Shown piece after piece: positions 1-8,461 of a stretch of DNA of 64,000 nucleotides. Each line of letters starts with the position of its first letter. Positions within the stretch are counted from its first letter, which is position 1. Position numbers and translations under genes: made by a program. This stretch comes from Megasphaera paucivorans (lineage in GTDB: Bacteria > Bacillota > Negativicutes > Veillonellales > Megasphaeraceae): contig NZ_FNHQ01000002.1 in NCBI RefSeq assembly GCF_900103535.1, forward strand, positions 1 through 64,000, given 5' to 3'. The notes under the pieces were generated by a model. That model was not told the origin of the DNA. It saw nothing but the letters and a program-made list of their open reading frames with translations, and did not search any database.

Positions 1-2
1 TG

Positions 3-122
3 GAACGATTTGTTTGTACATATTACAGTGACTATAATCGAAAGCAAGCTGCTCGAATCCATTTAGGGTTCAATGCGGCCGAAAGTGATTTAGTGAATAT
101 GTTTGATAATCCTAATCGGTAA
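3..122 (+). CDS. C-terminal end of a possible IS transposase (partial)
   Basis: An open frame enters from the left edge and stops at TAA after 39 codons. Its residues include a YYSDYNRKQAA stretch, which resembles the tail of IS3/rve-type transposases, where an aromatic-rich YY..YN..R segment follows the last catalytic glutamate. No catalytic residue lies inside the window, so the family call is an inference from about 40 residues. A strong hairpin terminator follows 120 bases downstream. It could equally be the end of an unrelated gene. Confidence 0.3.
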   Translation, partial: ERFVCTYYSDYNRKQAARIHLGFNAAESDLVNMFDNPNR

Positions 123-243
123 GAACAGCCTAAAATGCTTGCAGGAACGTTTACACATTTATCTTGACACTATCAGTCGAATAGTCGAATATATTAATTA
201 AATAATATGATATTACGATTCCTGTGGGATGACTATATTACAT

Positions 244-288
244 AAAAATCAGTCAGAGAAATTAGGATGATGTCTCTGACTGATTTTT
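244..288. terminator. Strong intrinsic terminator, bidirectional
   Basis: A perfect 16-bp inverted repeat (244-259 with 273-288) has A-run and T-run at its two ends, so it can work in both directions. It closes the transcript of the gene entering from the left edge. The AT-rich stretch between it and 612 shows no supported gene. Confidence 0.8.
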
Positions 289-612
289 ATATTTATGCAT
301 TACTATTTTTTTTATATAGAAGTAAAAAAATATATAAATAAATTTTATTTATATATAAATCATCAACCATTAAATATTATTAAATAATCATAATTTATTG
401 CTTTTATGAAACATTATATGTATAAAATTATACAGAGATGCCTTAGCAGTAACCTAATAAAGTTGTTTTTATCATTTAGGTGGATACGAGCACTATCTAG
501 GTAATAAAAGTAATACTGAATTGTGCGATAATATTTATATGAAGAAAACTTGATGCTCGAGTGACAATTTTTAATTATTATAATAAGTATTTTTGTAAAC
601 AAGGGGGACACT

Positions 613-870
613 GTGTGGGTGTGTAAAGAAGTTGTATTTAAACAAATCGGCGCAAAAATTGTCTATTACCGTAAACTGAATGGATTAACACAGGAAAAAC
701 TCGCAGGGTTTTCCCACATAAGTACCAGTGCTTTGGGACGCATTGAAAGAGGAAAATATAATCATAATATTTCTGTGGCTGTATTGATTGATATTGCCAA
801 TGGTCTCAACATTGATTTTTCTGTTTTGTTTGAGTTCAGTGAAATGGAAAAAAAAATGTGGTATATGTAG
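613..870 (+). CDS. Small XRE-family HTH transcriptional regulator
   Basis: An 85-residue protein that is almost entirely one helix-turn-helix domain of the Cro/CI (XRE) type. The segment from about residue 9 reads IGAKIVYYRKLNGLTQEKLA, followed by STSALGRIERGKYNHNISV, which matches the five-helix XRE fold with its recognition helix around residues 36-46. The start is GTG with a GGGGG ribosome site 5 bases upstream. There is no sensor or dimerisation domain. It stands alone, with an AT-rich gap on both sides, so its target is not evident. It may be a remnant of a mobile element, given the transposase-like end nearby. Confidence 0.75.
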   Translation: MWVCKEVVFKQIGAKIVYYRKLNGLTQEKLAGFSHISTSALGRIERGKYNHNISVAVLIDIANGLNIDFSVLFEFSEMEKKMWYM

Positions 871-1202
871 GATGATTGCCTGCAGTGTAAAAAAGAAATA
901 AAGAATATGTCTTATAGAAAGCCTGTAAAAAGTTTTTATTTGATACATGGAAAAGACCTATAAATCAAAAGGTATCTTATACATATTTGAGCAATATGTA
1001 CTATTGATCTGAAACAATTCTATTTGGAAGGCATCCATAATAGTATTTTAAATATTTTTATTAGATATATCCATATTATGAAAACACAGTATTTTTGAAA
1101 AAGAATATAGAGTAAAAGCATATGTCTTATAGTTGTAAAAAAAACGAAGATACTGGTTGTGCGGTTTTATTTTTCAAATTTTCTGCAGGAGGGCGGCATT
1201 TC

Positions 1203-1544
1203 ATGTATCATATTCCTGATTTCGACACATGCTATAAGAAATATTTTCCTAATGATGCAGATACTTTTATAATGGAAATTTCAGTTGGTAAGTTCGACTA
1301 TTCAATTGAAGAGTTTACAAAAATATTAATTGACGGAAGAGTGGAACATGATCTTATCAACTTCGTTGAACTTAATGTTTCACGGCCTTTTTGTGCAGCT
1401 ATTATCATGCATACTGCATATGGCCATTATAAGAGTGATTTGGAAAGCATGTTGAAAAATTTTAATGGAACAAAAGAGTTTGCTGACGAAATGCGAAACA
1501 TTGCATTGTTGGTAAAAAGTACTGATAATATAAAATCAGGGTAG
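1203..1544 (+). CDS. Hypothetical protein, 113 aa
   Basis: I do not recognise this protein. The frame opens further left at 1122, but that ATG has no ribosome site, whereas the ATG at 1203 lies 9 bases after AGGAGGG, so the shorter product is chosen. It looks soluble and acidic, with no signal peptide or membrane segment. It starts MYHIPDFDTCYKKYFPND and has a mixed helix/strand composition. The 330 bases between the XRE gene and this start contain nothing else I can support. It may be co-expressed with the XRE gene, but no shared promoter is visible. Confidence 0.55.
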   Translation: MYHIPDFDTCYKKYFPNDADTFIMEISVGKFDYSIEEFTKILIDGRVEHDLINFVELNVSRPFCAAIIMHTAYGHYKSDLESMLKNFNGTKEFADEMRNIALLVKSTDNIKSG

Positions 1545-1672
1545 TGCATCTTGTTGATTTTAAAATTTTTAATATGGTTTCAGTAGAGAAGATGATGAAA
1601 ACAGACTATCCGGTAATATTCAACAGGTAAAGAAAAATGATTTAATAAATTATATAATAAAAAATTTATTTA

Positions 1673-1699
1673 TTGACAAATTTAAAAAAATCATATAAT
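1673..1699 (+). promoter_or_regulatory. Promoter for the flavodoxin-fold oxidoreductase
   Basis: TTGACA at 1673 and TATAAT at 1694 are both perfect consensus hexamers with a short 15-base spacer, followed by the oxidoreductase gene starting at 1768. Confidence 0.55.
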
Positions 1700-1767
1700 T
1701 TGCTGTATAGGAAGAGTATATTTTTGATTTGGAAATGGTATGCAGTATAATTAATGAGAGGGAATAT

Positions 1768-2343
1768 ATGAAATTTTTAATTTTGCAGGGAAGCCCCCGT
1801 AAAAATGGGAATACAATGCAATGCCTGCAGCCTTTTTGTGAAACATTGAAGAATGCAGGACATGAGGTTGATTTGGTATGGCTATATGATAAAAAAATTG
1901 CCGGATGTCGTGCTTGCCGATTTTGTCAGGAAGATTGGTCGAAATTTACCTGTACTATTCAGGATGATGCAGTTTTTTTGGCGGATCAGATCATGAGCAG
2001 TGATTGTATTATCTTAGCAACTCCTATTTATTCTTGGTATTGTACACCTCCTATGAAAGCCTTGTTGGATCGAATGGTATATGGGATGAATATGTACTAT
2101 GGTGAAAGAAAAGGACCGTCTTTATGGGCGGGCAAGAAAATGGCGATAGTGACGACTTGTGGATATCGACCGGAAAAAGGGGCAGATCTGTTTGAAGAAG
2201 GAATTCGTAGATATTGCAGGCATTCCCAACTCCAATATATGGGAATGCTGGCGGAACGGCATTTAGGGTATCAATCTGCATTTATGGATGAGACGAAAGC
2301 AGCACATGCCAGGGCGTTTGCTCTGAAACTTTGTAAAGTATAA
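1768..2343 (+). CDS. Flavodoxin-fold NAD(P)H-dependent FMN oxidoreductase family protein
   Basis: A 191-residue soluble protein of the NADPH-dependent FMN reductase / iron-sulfur flavoprotein-like family. The FMN phosphate loop is seen at the N-terminus as GSPRKNGNT. The typical ATPIYSWYCTPPMKALLDR stretch (about residues 82-100) lines the flavin. Cysteines in GCRACRFC (about 47-54) resemble the cluster or redox cysteines of this family. The start at 1768 is preferred over an upstream in-frame ATG because GAGAGGGA lies just before it and the fold begins at MKFLILQGS. It is monocistronic, with its own promoter and a downstream hairpin. The substrate is unknown; such enzymes often reduce quinones, metals or nitro compounds in anaerobes. 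Confidence 0.82.
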   Translation: MKFLILQGSPRKNGNTMQCLQPFCETLKNAGHEVDLVWLYDKKIAGCRACRFCQEDWSKFTCTIQDDAVFLADQIMSSDCIILATPIYSWYCTPPMKALLDRMVYGMNMYYGERKGPSLWAGKKMAIVTTCGYRPEKGADLFEEGIRRYCRHSQLQYMGMLAERHLGYQSAFMDETKAAHARAFALKLCKV

Positions 2344-2417
2344 AACGATATAAGAGATCATAAGAATGCTGCAAGCACGTGATTTAAATAAAATTATATA
2401 ATCTGGTATAAAAAGAG

Positions 2418-2452
2418 CGCTGAGGGAACGAACCTTTTTCAGCGGTTTTTTT
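2418..2452 (+). terminator. Weak intrinsic terminator
   Basis: CGCTGA (2418-2423) pairs with TCAGCG (2439-2444), followed by a T run. It sits 75 bases after the oxidoreductase stop codon. Confidence 0.5.
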
Positions 2453-2551
2453 ATGTATGTTCAGTGAATTTTGTGAAATATATGAAGTGAATAAGCCTTT
2501 GCACTGTTTTTTATACTAAGTAAAGATAGAACTTAATACTATATTAAACTA

Positions 2552-2609
2552 ATACTATATATAGTATTGTTATTATTATAATCATGATATATAATAGAAT
2601 ATATTGTAT
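2552..2609 (+). promoter_or_regulatory. Two NrdR-like boxes upstream of nrdD
   Basis: Box 1 at 2552-2567 (ATACTATATATAGTAT) matches 14 of 16 positions of the NrdR consensus ACACTATATATAGTGT. Box 2 at 2594-2609 (ATAGAATATATTGTAT) matches 13 of 16 of the AATATATT variant. NrdR is the ATP/dATP-sensing repressor of ribonucleotide reductase genes, and pairs of boxes in helical phase are its known site. Their centres are 42 bp apart, four helical turns rather than the usual three. An 11-bp inverted repeat, ATCATGATATA (2581-2591) with TATATCATGAT (2607-2617), encloses box 2. A terminator-like hairpin with a T run lies at 2750-2786, before the gene, and could attenuate it. Confidence 0.6.
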
Positions 2610-2862
2610 ATCATGATTGACAATTCCGTGCAATTGCCTTATACTGAAAAAACCGAATATCGGAGTACTTTTAACTAATTTGTAATTTTATAGCAATGGA
2701 TCGTGTAAATTCAATAGTAAATTTGTTTGGACAAAATACGGCATTTTGAGACAACAGAAAATATATTTTTTGTGCTGTCCTTTTTTATGGCTTCGTGATA
2801 TCGGAAAAGGTTAGACGCAGTAGAGGTTAAGTTATAATGATATTTGTTTGGAGGGTCAGAGG

Positions 2863-5040
2863 ATGAAAATCATAAAACGTAATGGATCAGAAGAAGTTTT
2901 CAACGTAGACAAGATTATTAAAGCTATCGGCAAGGCCAATATTGTTGTAGATGAAAAACACCGATTAAATGCTTTGCAAATCAGCAGTATTGCTGAAAAG
3001 GTAGAAAATATATGCAGTGAAATACCACATGCGATGAATGTAGAAGACATACAGGATTATGTGGAAAATGGAATCATGGGATACAATGCGTTTGAAGTTG
3101 CACGAAAATATATTACATACCGATATGTTCATTCTCTTATACGGACTAGAAATACGACAGACGATAAAATATTGAGTTTGATTGAATGCAATAATGAAGA
3201 TGTAAAACAAGAAAATTCTAATAAAAATCCTGCGGTTAATAGTGTGCAGCGTGATTATATGGCGGGAGAAGTGAGCAAGGATCTAACGATGCGGCTGATG
3301 CTTCCTAAAGATATAGTAAAAGCCCATGAAGAAGGCATGATACATTTTCATGATGCCGATTACTATGCCCAGCACATGCACAACTGTGATTTGGTCAATT
3401 TAGAAGACATGCTGCAACAGGGAACGGTTATAAGTGGTACACGAATTGATCGTCCGCATAGCTTTTCTACAGCTTGCAATATTGCGACGCAGATTATTGC
3501 TCAAGTAGCTAGCAGTCAATATGGCGGACAGAGTATCAGCTTAACTCATTTGGCACCTTTTGTGGATGTCAGCAGACAAAAAATTCGCAGAAGTGTTGTG
3601 GAAGAATGTATGACACTGGGAGTAGAGACCTCTGCTGAGAAAATAGAAAAAGTTGTTCATAAGAGGCTTCTTGAAGAAATTAGCAGGGGGGTGCAGACTA
3701 TACAGTATCAGGTGGTTACCTTGATGACCACCAATGGACAAGCGCCTTTTGTTACCGTGTTTATGTATTTGAATGAAGCACGAAATGAACGGGAAAAAGA
3801 AGATTTGGCAATGATTATCGAAGAAATGCTGCAGCAACGTATTCAAGGAGTGAAAAATGAAAGCGGTGTGTGGATTACGCCGGCGTTTCCCAAATTGATA
3901 TATGTATTGGAGCCAGATAACTTGAAAAAAGGGACACCTTATTTTTATTTAACGGAATTAGCTGCAAAATGTACTGCGAAAAGAATGGTGCCAGACTATA
4001 TAAGTGAAAAAATTATGCTTCAAAATAAAGTCGATAAAAACGGAGACGGTCATTGTTATACTTGCATGGGATGCCGGAGTTTTCTTACCCCTTATGTAGA
4101 TCCCAAAACGAATAAGGCGAAATACTATGGGCGGTTTAATCAAGGGGTTGTTACGATTAACTTGGTGGATGCAGCGTTGTCCAGTAAGGGAGATATGGAA
4201 TCTTTTTGGAAAATTTTTGACGAACGGCTAGAACTATGTCATAAAGCATTGATGTGCCGTCATAATCGTCTGAAAGGTACGAAGTCGGATGCGGCACCTA
4301 TTCTTTGGCAATATGGAGCATTAGCTCGTTTAGATAAAGGAGAAACTATCGATGAACTGCTATATGGCGGTTATTCGACTATTAGTTTGGGTTATGCCGG
4401 CTTATATGAATGTACGAAATATATGACGGGCAAATCTCATACCGATCCGCAAGCTACACCGTTTGCATTAGCGGTTATGCAGCATATGAATGATAAATGT
4501 ACAGCATGGAAAGCAGAACATAATATTGATTTTAGTTTATATGGGACTCCTTTAGAATCGACGACGTATAAATTTGCTAAATGTTTACAGAAACGATTTG
4601 GTGTTATCAAAGGGGTAACTGATAAAAATTATATTACCAACAGTTATCACATGCATGTAATGGAACCGGTGGATGCTTTTACAAAACTTAAATTTGAAAG
4701 CCAATTTCAACGACTTTCACCAGGGGGTGCTATCAGTTATGTTGAAGTACCGGATATGCAGCATAATCTGGAAGCCGTTGAAGCGCTGCAGCAGTTTATA
4801 TATGAAAATATTATGTATGCTGAACTGAATACAAAATCCGATTATTGCCAAGAATGTGGGTTTGATGGAGAAATCCAAATTGTTGAAAGTGATGGAAAAC
4901 TTGTATGGGAATGTCCAAAATGCGGAAATCGGGATCAGAATAAATTAAATGTGGCACGGCGGACGTGTGGGTATATTGGGACTCAATTCTGGAATCAAGG
5001 AAGAACCGAAGAAATTAAGGATAGAGTCATGCATTTGTAG
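2863..5040 (+). CDS. nrdD: Anaerobic (class III) ribonucleoside-triphosphate reductase
   Basis: NrdD reduces ribonucleoside triphosphates to deoxyribonucleotides using a glycyl radical and supplies DNA precursors without oxygen. The 725-residue product has an N-terminal ATP-cone (about 1-95, starting MKIIKRNGSEEVF) for allosteric control. It also has the catalytic barrel with a CYTCMGCRSF cysteine group, a C-terminal zinc site of two CxxC pairs (about 662/665 and 684/687), and the radical motif RRTCGYIG with Gly near 703. The ATG at 2863 follows GGAGGG; the TTG 15 bases earlier overlaps that ribosome site and is rejected. nrdG follows after 9 bases, so the two are one operon. NrdR-like boxes lie upstream. 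Confidence 0.97.
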   Translation: MKIIKRNGSEEVFNVDKIIKAIGKANIVVDEKHRLNALQISSIAEKVENICSEIPHAMNVEDIQDYVENGIMGYNAFEVARKYITYRYVHSLIRTRNTTDDKILSLIECNNEDVKQENSNKNPAVNSVQRDYMAGEVSKDLTMRLMLPKDIVKAHEEGMIHFHDADYYAQHMHNCDLVNLEDMLQQGTVISGTRIDRPHSFSTACNIATQIIAQVASSQYGGQSISLTHLAPFVDVSRQKIRRSVVEECMTLGVETSAEKIEKVVHKRLLEEISRGVQTIQYQVVTLMTTNGQAPFVTVFMYLNEARNEREKEDLAMIIEEMLQQRIQGVKNESGVWITPAFPKLIYVLEPDNLKKGTPYFYLTELAAKCTAKRMVPDYISEKIMLQNKVDKNGDGHCYTCMGCRSFLTPYVDPKTNKAKYYGRFNQGVVTINLVDAALSSKGDMESFWKIFDERLELCHKALMCRHNRLKGTKSDAAPILWQYGALARLDKGETIDELLYGGYSTISLGYAGLYECTKYMTGKSHTDPQATPFALAVMQHMNDKCTAWKAEHNIDFSLYGTPLESTTYKFAKCLQKRFGVIKGVTDKNYITNSYHMHVMEPVDAFTKLKFESQFQRLSPGGAISYVEVPDMQHNLEAVEALQQFIYENIMYAELNTKSDYCQECGFDGEIQIVESDGKLVWECPKCGNRDQNKLNVARRTCGYIGTQFWNQGRTEEIKDRVMHL

Positions 5041-5049
5041 GAGAAAAAA

Positions 5050-5535
5050 ATGAATTATGCGAATATCAAGTTTTATGACATTGCCGATGGTCCGGGCGTT
5101 CGGGTAAGCCTTTTTGTTTCTGGATGCACACATCATTGTAAAGGATGTTTTAACCCGGAAGCTTGGAGTTTTGAGTATGGGGAACCTTTTACAGAGGCTG
5201 TACAACAAAAGATTATAACGGCTATTGCACCGGAATATATCAGTGGACTTACTTTGTTGGGAGGTGAACCGATGGAACCTTGTCATCAAAAAGCATTGGT
5301 AAAATTTCTTGATAAAGTAAAAGAAGCGTATCCTGATAAAACGATTTGGTGTTATACAGGCTATACGTATCCGGAGGATTTTAAAGACGGAGGCAAGGCG
5401 TATAGTGAGGTTACAAAGAAAATGTTGTCGTATATTGATACGATTGTCGATGGAGAATTCAAGGAAGAACTGAAAGATATATCTCTGCAATTCAGAGGTT
5501 CCAGCAACCAGCGTATATTGCAGCTTAAAGAATAA
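5050..5535 (+). CDS. nrdG: Anaerobic ribonucleotide reductase activating protein (radical SAM)
   Basis: NrdG is the radical SAM activase that abstracts hydrogen from the NrdD glycine. The 161-residue product carries the cluster motif CTHHCKGC (Cys-x3-Cys-x2-Cys, residues 26-33) that holds the 4Fe-4S centre, and LLGGEPME, the GGE motif that binds S-adenosylmethionine. Its length is normal for the family. It begins 9 bases after nrdD with AGGAG just before the start, and a terminator follows it. Confidence 0.96.
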   Translation: MNYANIKFYDIADGPGVRVSLFVSGCTHHCKGCFNPEAWSFEYGEPFTEAVQQKIITAIAPEYISGLTLLGGEPMEPCHQKALVKFLDKVKEAYPDKTIWCYTGYTYPEDFKDGGKAYSEVTKKMLSYIDTIVDGEFKEELKDISLQFRGSSNQRILQLKE

Positions 5536-5563
5536 AGTAAAATATTTCATACCTAAATGGTGG

Positions 5564-5616
5564 ACGGCTTTCTCATATAACAGATAAAAATCTAATGTAT
5601 GGGAGAGCCGTTTTTT
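5564..5616 (+). terminator. Intrinsic terminator of the nrdDG operon
   Basis: A 14-bp stem with two G:U pairs (ACGGCTTTCTCATA with TATGGGAGAGCCGT) is followed by six T residues, 28 bases after the nrdG stop. Confidence 0.8.
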
Positions 5617-5737
5617 AGGAAAAATAAAGGTTTGTTTTGAAGAAAAATAATATACATATTTTTTCAGATAAAAAAGAATGTTATGCATTTAATATTAAAA
5701 ATAAATTATTATAAAAAAATTAAACAGTAATTCTAAG

Positions 5738-5766
5738 TTTACGCATTTATATAATAGTGGTATAAT
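5738..5766 (+). promoter_or_regulatory. Promoter for the hydroxyacid dehydrogenase gene
   Basis: TTTACG at 5738 and a perfect TATAAT at 5761 are separated by 17 bases. The start codon lies 55 bases downstream. Confidence 0.6.
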
Positions 5767-5821
5767 GAAAAATTATAATCCCTTAATGCGTATCACTTGC
5801 AAATAGATAGGAGAGATGAAT

Positions 5822-6784
5822 ATGATAGTAAAGAAAAGAACAGTCGGTGTCATTGGAATGGGACATGTAGGAGCTCATGTAGCATTTACGTTAGGAATGA
5901 TGGGAATTGCTGATGATATTCTTATTTGTGATAAAAATGAAGATAAACTTTGCAGTGAAAGACAGGATTTAATGGATGCCGTTCAATTTATGCCGCATCG
6001 CGTTACATATAGTATTGCCGGGTATGAAGAATTGGGCAATTGTGATGTTATCGTTAACTGCGTCGGCGATATTACACTGGTTGCTACGGGAAGCCGTGAT
6101 GATGAAATGAAGTTTACTGCGGCACAGGTGGCTGATTATATCCCGAAGGTAATGAAAGGCGGCTTTAACGGAATTTTTGTTAATATTACTAATCCCTGTG
6201 ATGTTATCACGTATCTTATTCAAAAATTGAGCGGTCTGCCGAAAAATCAGGTTCTTGGCACCGGTACCGGACTTGATACCTCCCGTTTAGTCAGTGCGAT
6301 TTCTCAGCAGACAGGAATAGAACAAAGCTCCTTTACTGCCTTTATGATGGGAGAACACGGCGATTCTCAAATGGTTCCATGGTCTTTTGTGTCTTTTTCG
6401 GGAAAATCATTAAACGAAATGGAACGAGATCCGAAGTTTACATTGAATCGTGAAGATACTAAAAATTTGGCGATCCGTGGCGGCTGGATTACTTACAAAG
6501 GCAAGCATTGTACAGAATACGGAATTTGTTCGACGGCAGCAAATATTGTAAAATCTATTTTGCATAACCAGGGAAAAGTGATGGCGGCCAGTGTGCCTTT
6601 CCAAGGAGAGTATGGAGAACAGGATATTTATTGTGGCTGTCCGGCTGTTATTGGAGCCAATGGAGTTCAGCATATTGTGGAATATCCTTTGCCGGCTGAT
6701 GAAATGGCCGAATTCAAAACCTGTTGTGCTAAGATTCGCGGGAATATAGCAAAGGCAGAAGACTTACTTGGAAAAGGAAAATAA
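5822..6784 (+). CDS. L-2-hydroxyisocaproate / L-lactate dehydrogenase family enzyme
   Basis: An NAD-dependent L-2-hydroxyacid dehydrogenase of the LDH/MDH superfamily, 320 residues, cytosolic. Visible features are the Rossmann loop GMGHVGAH, an acidic residue closing strand beta-2 (LICDKN, favouring NAD), substrate-binding Arg in GLDTSRL and the catalytic histidine in GEHGDSQ. The specificity loop reads GDITLVATGSRDDE. It has neither the Gln of classical LDH nor the Arg of MDH, and is longer, as in L-2-hydroxyisocaproate dehydrogenase, so a bulkier 2-oxoacid is possible. The second ATG (5822) is chosen because AGGAG is only 2 bases from the first. It has its own promoter. Confidence 0.85.
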   Translation: MIVKKRTVGVIGMGHVGAHVAFTLGMMGIADDILICDKNEDKLCSERQDLMDAVQFMPHRVTYSIAGYEELGNCDVIVNCVGDITLVATGSRDDEMKFTAAQVADYIPKVMKGGFNGIFVNITNPCDVITYLIQKLSGLPKNQVLGTGTGLDTSRLVSAISQQTGIEQSSFTAFMMGEHGDSQMVPWSFVSFSGKSLNEMERDPKFTLNREDTKNLAIRGGWITYKGKHCTEYGICSTAANIVKSILHNQGKVMAASVPFQGEYGEQDIYCGCPAVIGANGVQHIVEYPLPADEMAEFKTCCAKIRGNIAKAEDLLGKGK

Positions 6785-6905
6785 TAAGAACACAGAAGTT
6801 GAATGCGGTGGAAACTATATAAGAACTGCTGTATAGAAAAATGAAGAAATATAATGGATATCCATGTAATAAAGCTTCTCTGTATATGAGAACTGGAAAT
6901 AGAAC

Positions 6906-6934
6906 TTGATTTATCAATATATCTATGATAAAAT
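6906..6934 (+). promoter_or_regulatory. Promoter of the tRNA-Ala gene
   Basis: TTGATT at 6906 and TAAAAT at 6929 are 17 bases apart. The mature tRNA begins 38 bases after the -10 box. Confidence 0.5.
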
Positions 6935-6971
6935 ATCTAAGCAAGTTCAATTTTGGACTTACTTATTATAT

Positions 6972-7047
<76 letters not shown>

Positions 7048-7066
7048 TAGATACATAACGGCTTGG

Positions 7067-7095
7067 ACTCATGGCATGTTGTCATGAGTTTTTTT
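7067..7095 (+). terminator. Terminator of the tRNA gene
   Basis: ACTCATG (7067-7073) pairs with CATGAGT (7083-7089), followed by a T run. Confidence 0.75.
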
Positions 7096-7155
7096 ATATG
7101 TTACTATTTTGTATAAATACTATGCCGTATAAAATACACATTACAGGAGAATATT

Positions 7156-7926
7156 ATGGATTATGAAAAAATCATTCGGGTTGTTCAGACAACTCGACCG
7201 TTTTTTGTAGATGATACAAGAGAAATTAAAGTAACTGTTAAAGGAAGATCTGATTTTGTGACACAGATTGATGTGGCTGTTCAGGAGTATTTGCGTCAGG
7301 AATTATATCGGCTGGATCCCCAGACTATTTTGATTGCTGAGGAACAGAAACGTATTTACATTAAGCCGGATACCAGCTATTGGATACTGGATCCGATTGA
7401 CGGTACACAAAATTTTATTCGTCATGTGGGGCTAAGTGCGGTGTCGTTAGCTTATTATAATAAAAAGGATTTGCAATTTGGAGTTATTTATAATCCATTT
7501 ACGGAGGAAACTTTTTATGCTGTTCGCGGACAAGGGGCTTTTCTAAATGGACGAGCGATTCATGTTACAGAAAATAAAGTTTTAGAAAAATCTCTTATGG
7601 CAATCGGGACATCTCCATATGATCGGCAGTTTATTCCAAAAAATTGGGATGTATTCCAAAAGGTATATTGCCGTTGTTTAGATGTTCGTCGTTCAGGCAG
7701 TGCCGCTTTAGATTTGGCATACGTAGCAGCGGGACGATATGATGGTTATTTTGAACGAAATTTAAAGCCTTGGGATATGGCGGCGGGAATTATATTAGTG
7801 CAGGAAGCGGGCGGACGTGTAAGCGATTATACCGGTAAAGAGATACAGGTTGATTGCAATGCGGATATTTGTGCTGCGAATGGATTTATTAATGAAGAGT
7901 TGCTACGTATAATTGGGGAAAAATAA
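7156..7926 (+). CDS. Inositol monophosphatase family protein (SuhB/CysQ-like)
   Basis: A metal-dependent phosphatase of the inositol monophosphatase superfamily, 256 residues, cytosolic. The magnesium-binding motifs are all present: DFVTQIDVA (about 36-44), LIAEEQ (about 63-68), WILDPIDGTQNF (about 78-89) and KPWDMAAG (about 197-204). Members act on inositol-1-phosphate, sugar phosphates or 3'(2'),5'-bisphosphate nucleotides, and sequence alone does not settle which applies here. The gene has AGGAG ahead of its start and appears to be transcribed alone. Confidence 0.9.
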   Translation: MDYEKIIRVVQTTRPFFVDDTREIKVTVKGRSDFVTQIDVAVQEYLRQELYRLDPQTILIAEEQKRIYIKPDTSYWILDPIDGTQNFIRHVGLSAVSLAYYNKKDLQFGVIYNPFTEETFYAVRGQGAFLNGRAIHVTENKVLEKSLMAIGTSPYDRQFIPKNWDVFQKVYCRCLDVRRSGSAALDLAYVAAGRYDGYFERNLKPWDMAAGIILVQEAGGRVSDYTGKEIQVDCNADICAANGFINEELLRIIGEK

Positions 7927-8019
7927 GAACAACAAGAAAATGCTTACAGAATACAGGTAAGCAGAGAAGACCCATATACAATGATGATTAATATGTATAA
8001 TTAAAATAACAAAAAGGTA

Positions 8020-8048
8020 TTTACTTAAAAATATACTGATGATATAAT
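8020..8048 (+). promoter_or_regulatory. Promoter for the micro-ORF and leader region
   Basis: TTTACT at 8020 and TATAAT at 8043 have 17-base spacing. The promoter is over 400 bases upstream of the GNAT gene, so the intervening region is probably transcribed. Confidence 0.55.
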
Positions 8049-8077
8049 AAAAGTGTAAAAAGCGGAAAGGATGTGGA

Positions 8078-8197
8078 ATGTTACCCGTTAAAAGCATTGG
8101 AAAAGAATCACGCAGTTTACTTCTTGCCCAGATGACCGGTAGCATGTTGAAAAGCAAACTATTAGTTATTGGGATTGTGTATGAAACATTATGTTAA
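8078..8197 (+). CDS. Micro-ORF, 39 aa, hypothetical
   Basis: A short frame begins with ATG about 7 bases after GGAAAGG and directly follows a good promoter. It reads MLPVKSIGKESRSLLL, then a hydrophobic patch near KSKLLVIGIVYE, and ends at TAA. I do not recognise it. It could be a small membrane-associated peptide, a leader peptide for the structured region that follows, or chance. Conservation of the reading frame in relatives would decide. Confidence 0.35.
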   Translation: MLPVKSIGKESRSLLLAQMTGSMLKSKLLVIGIVYETLC

Positions 8198-8461
8198 TGC
8201 ATCAATGAGAGACTGTTTGTAAGGTCAAAGGATGTGAGTCCAAAAGGCACTTAAATAGCAAATAGTCTGAGTAGGAAAAGAGATTGCATGACGGTGATTC
8301 TTACAACGGAATAGGGGATATGTCCATATCCACATACATGCCGCTTTTCATAAAGGCGATGGCCGGTCGGGTCATCGCCTTTGTTCCGTGTGAAAGGACT
8401 ATGGGAGCAAAATATATAGGTTAGACAAATTGAATTGGGTAATATATGAGGAGTTCTTTTT
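8198..8461 (+). other. Structured intergenic region, candidate leader RNA or ncRNA
   Basis: There is no gene in these 264 bases, but inverted repeats follow each other: 8210-8219 with 8259-8268 (10 bp, one G:U), 8271-8277 with 8298-8304, GGATAT 8316-8321 with ATATCC 8326-8331, and a perfect 10-bp stem AAAGGCGATG 8352-8361 with CATCGCCTTT 8383-8392. The last stem lacks a T run, so it is not a standard terminator. The block lies between a promoter (8020-8048) and the GNAT gene. It matches no riboswitch class I can name. Confidence 0.35.

Noticed and set aside
414-611. Minus-strand 65-codon frame in the AT-rich left region
   Set aside because: Composition is that of random AT-rich DNA (Ile, Tyr, Lys, Asn), with no ribosome site and no motif.
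1122-1202. N-terminal extension of the 113-residue hypothetical protein
   Set aside because: No ribosome site before the ATG at 1122, while AGGAGGG precedes the ATG at 1203.
4945-5688. 247-codon minus-strand frame across nrdG
   Set aside because: It is a shadow of nrdD and nrdG, which have clear catalytic motifs; no start signal and no recognisable protein.
8198-8461. Cobalamin, T-box or other known riboswitch
   Set aside because: None of the consensus blocks I know for these classes is present; kept only as a generic structured region.
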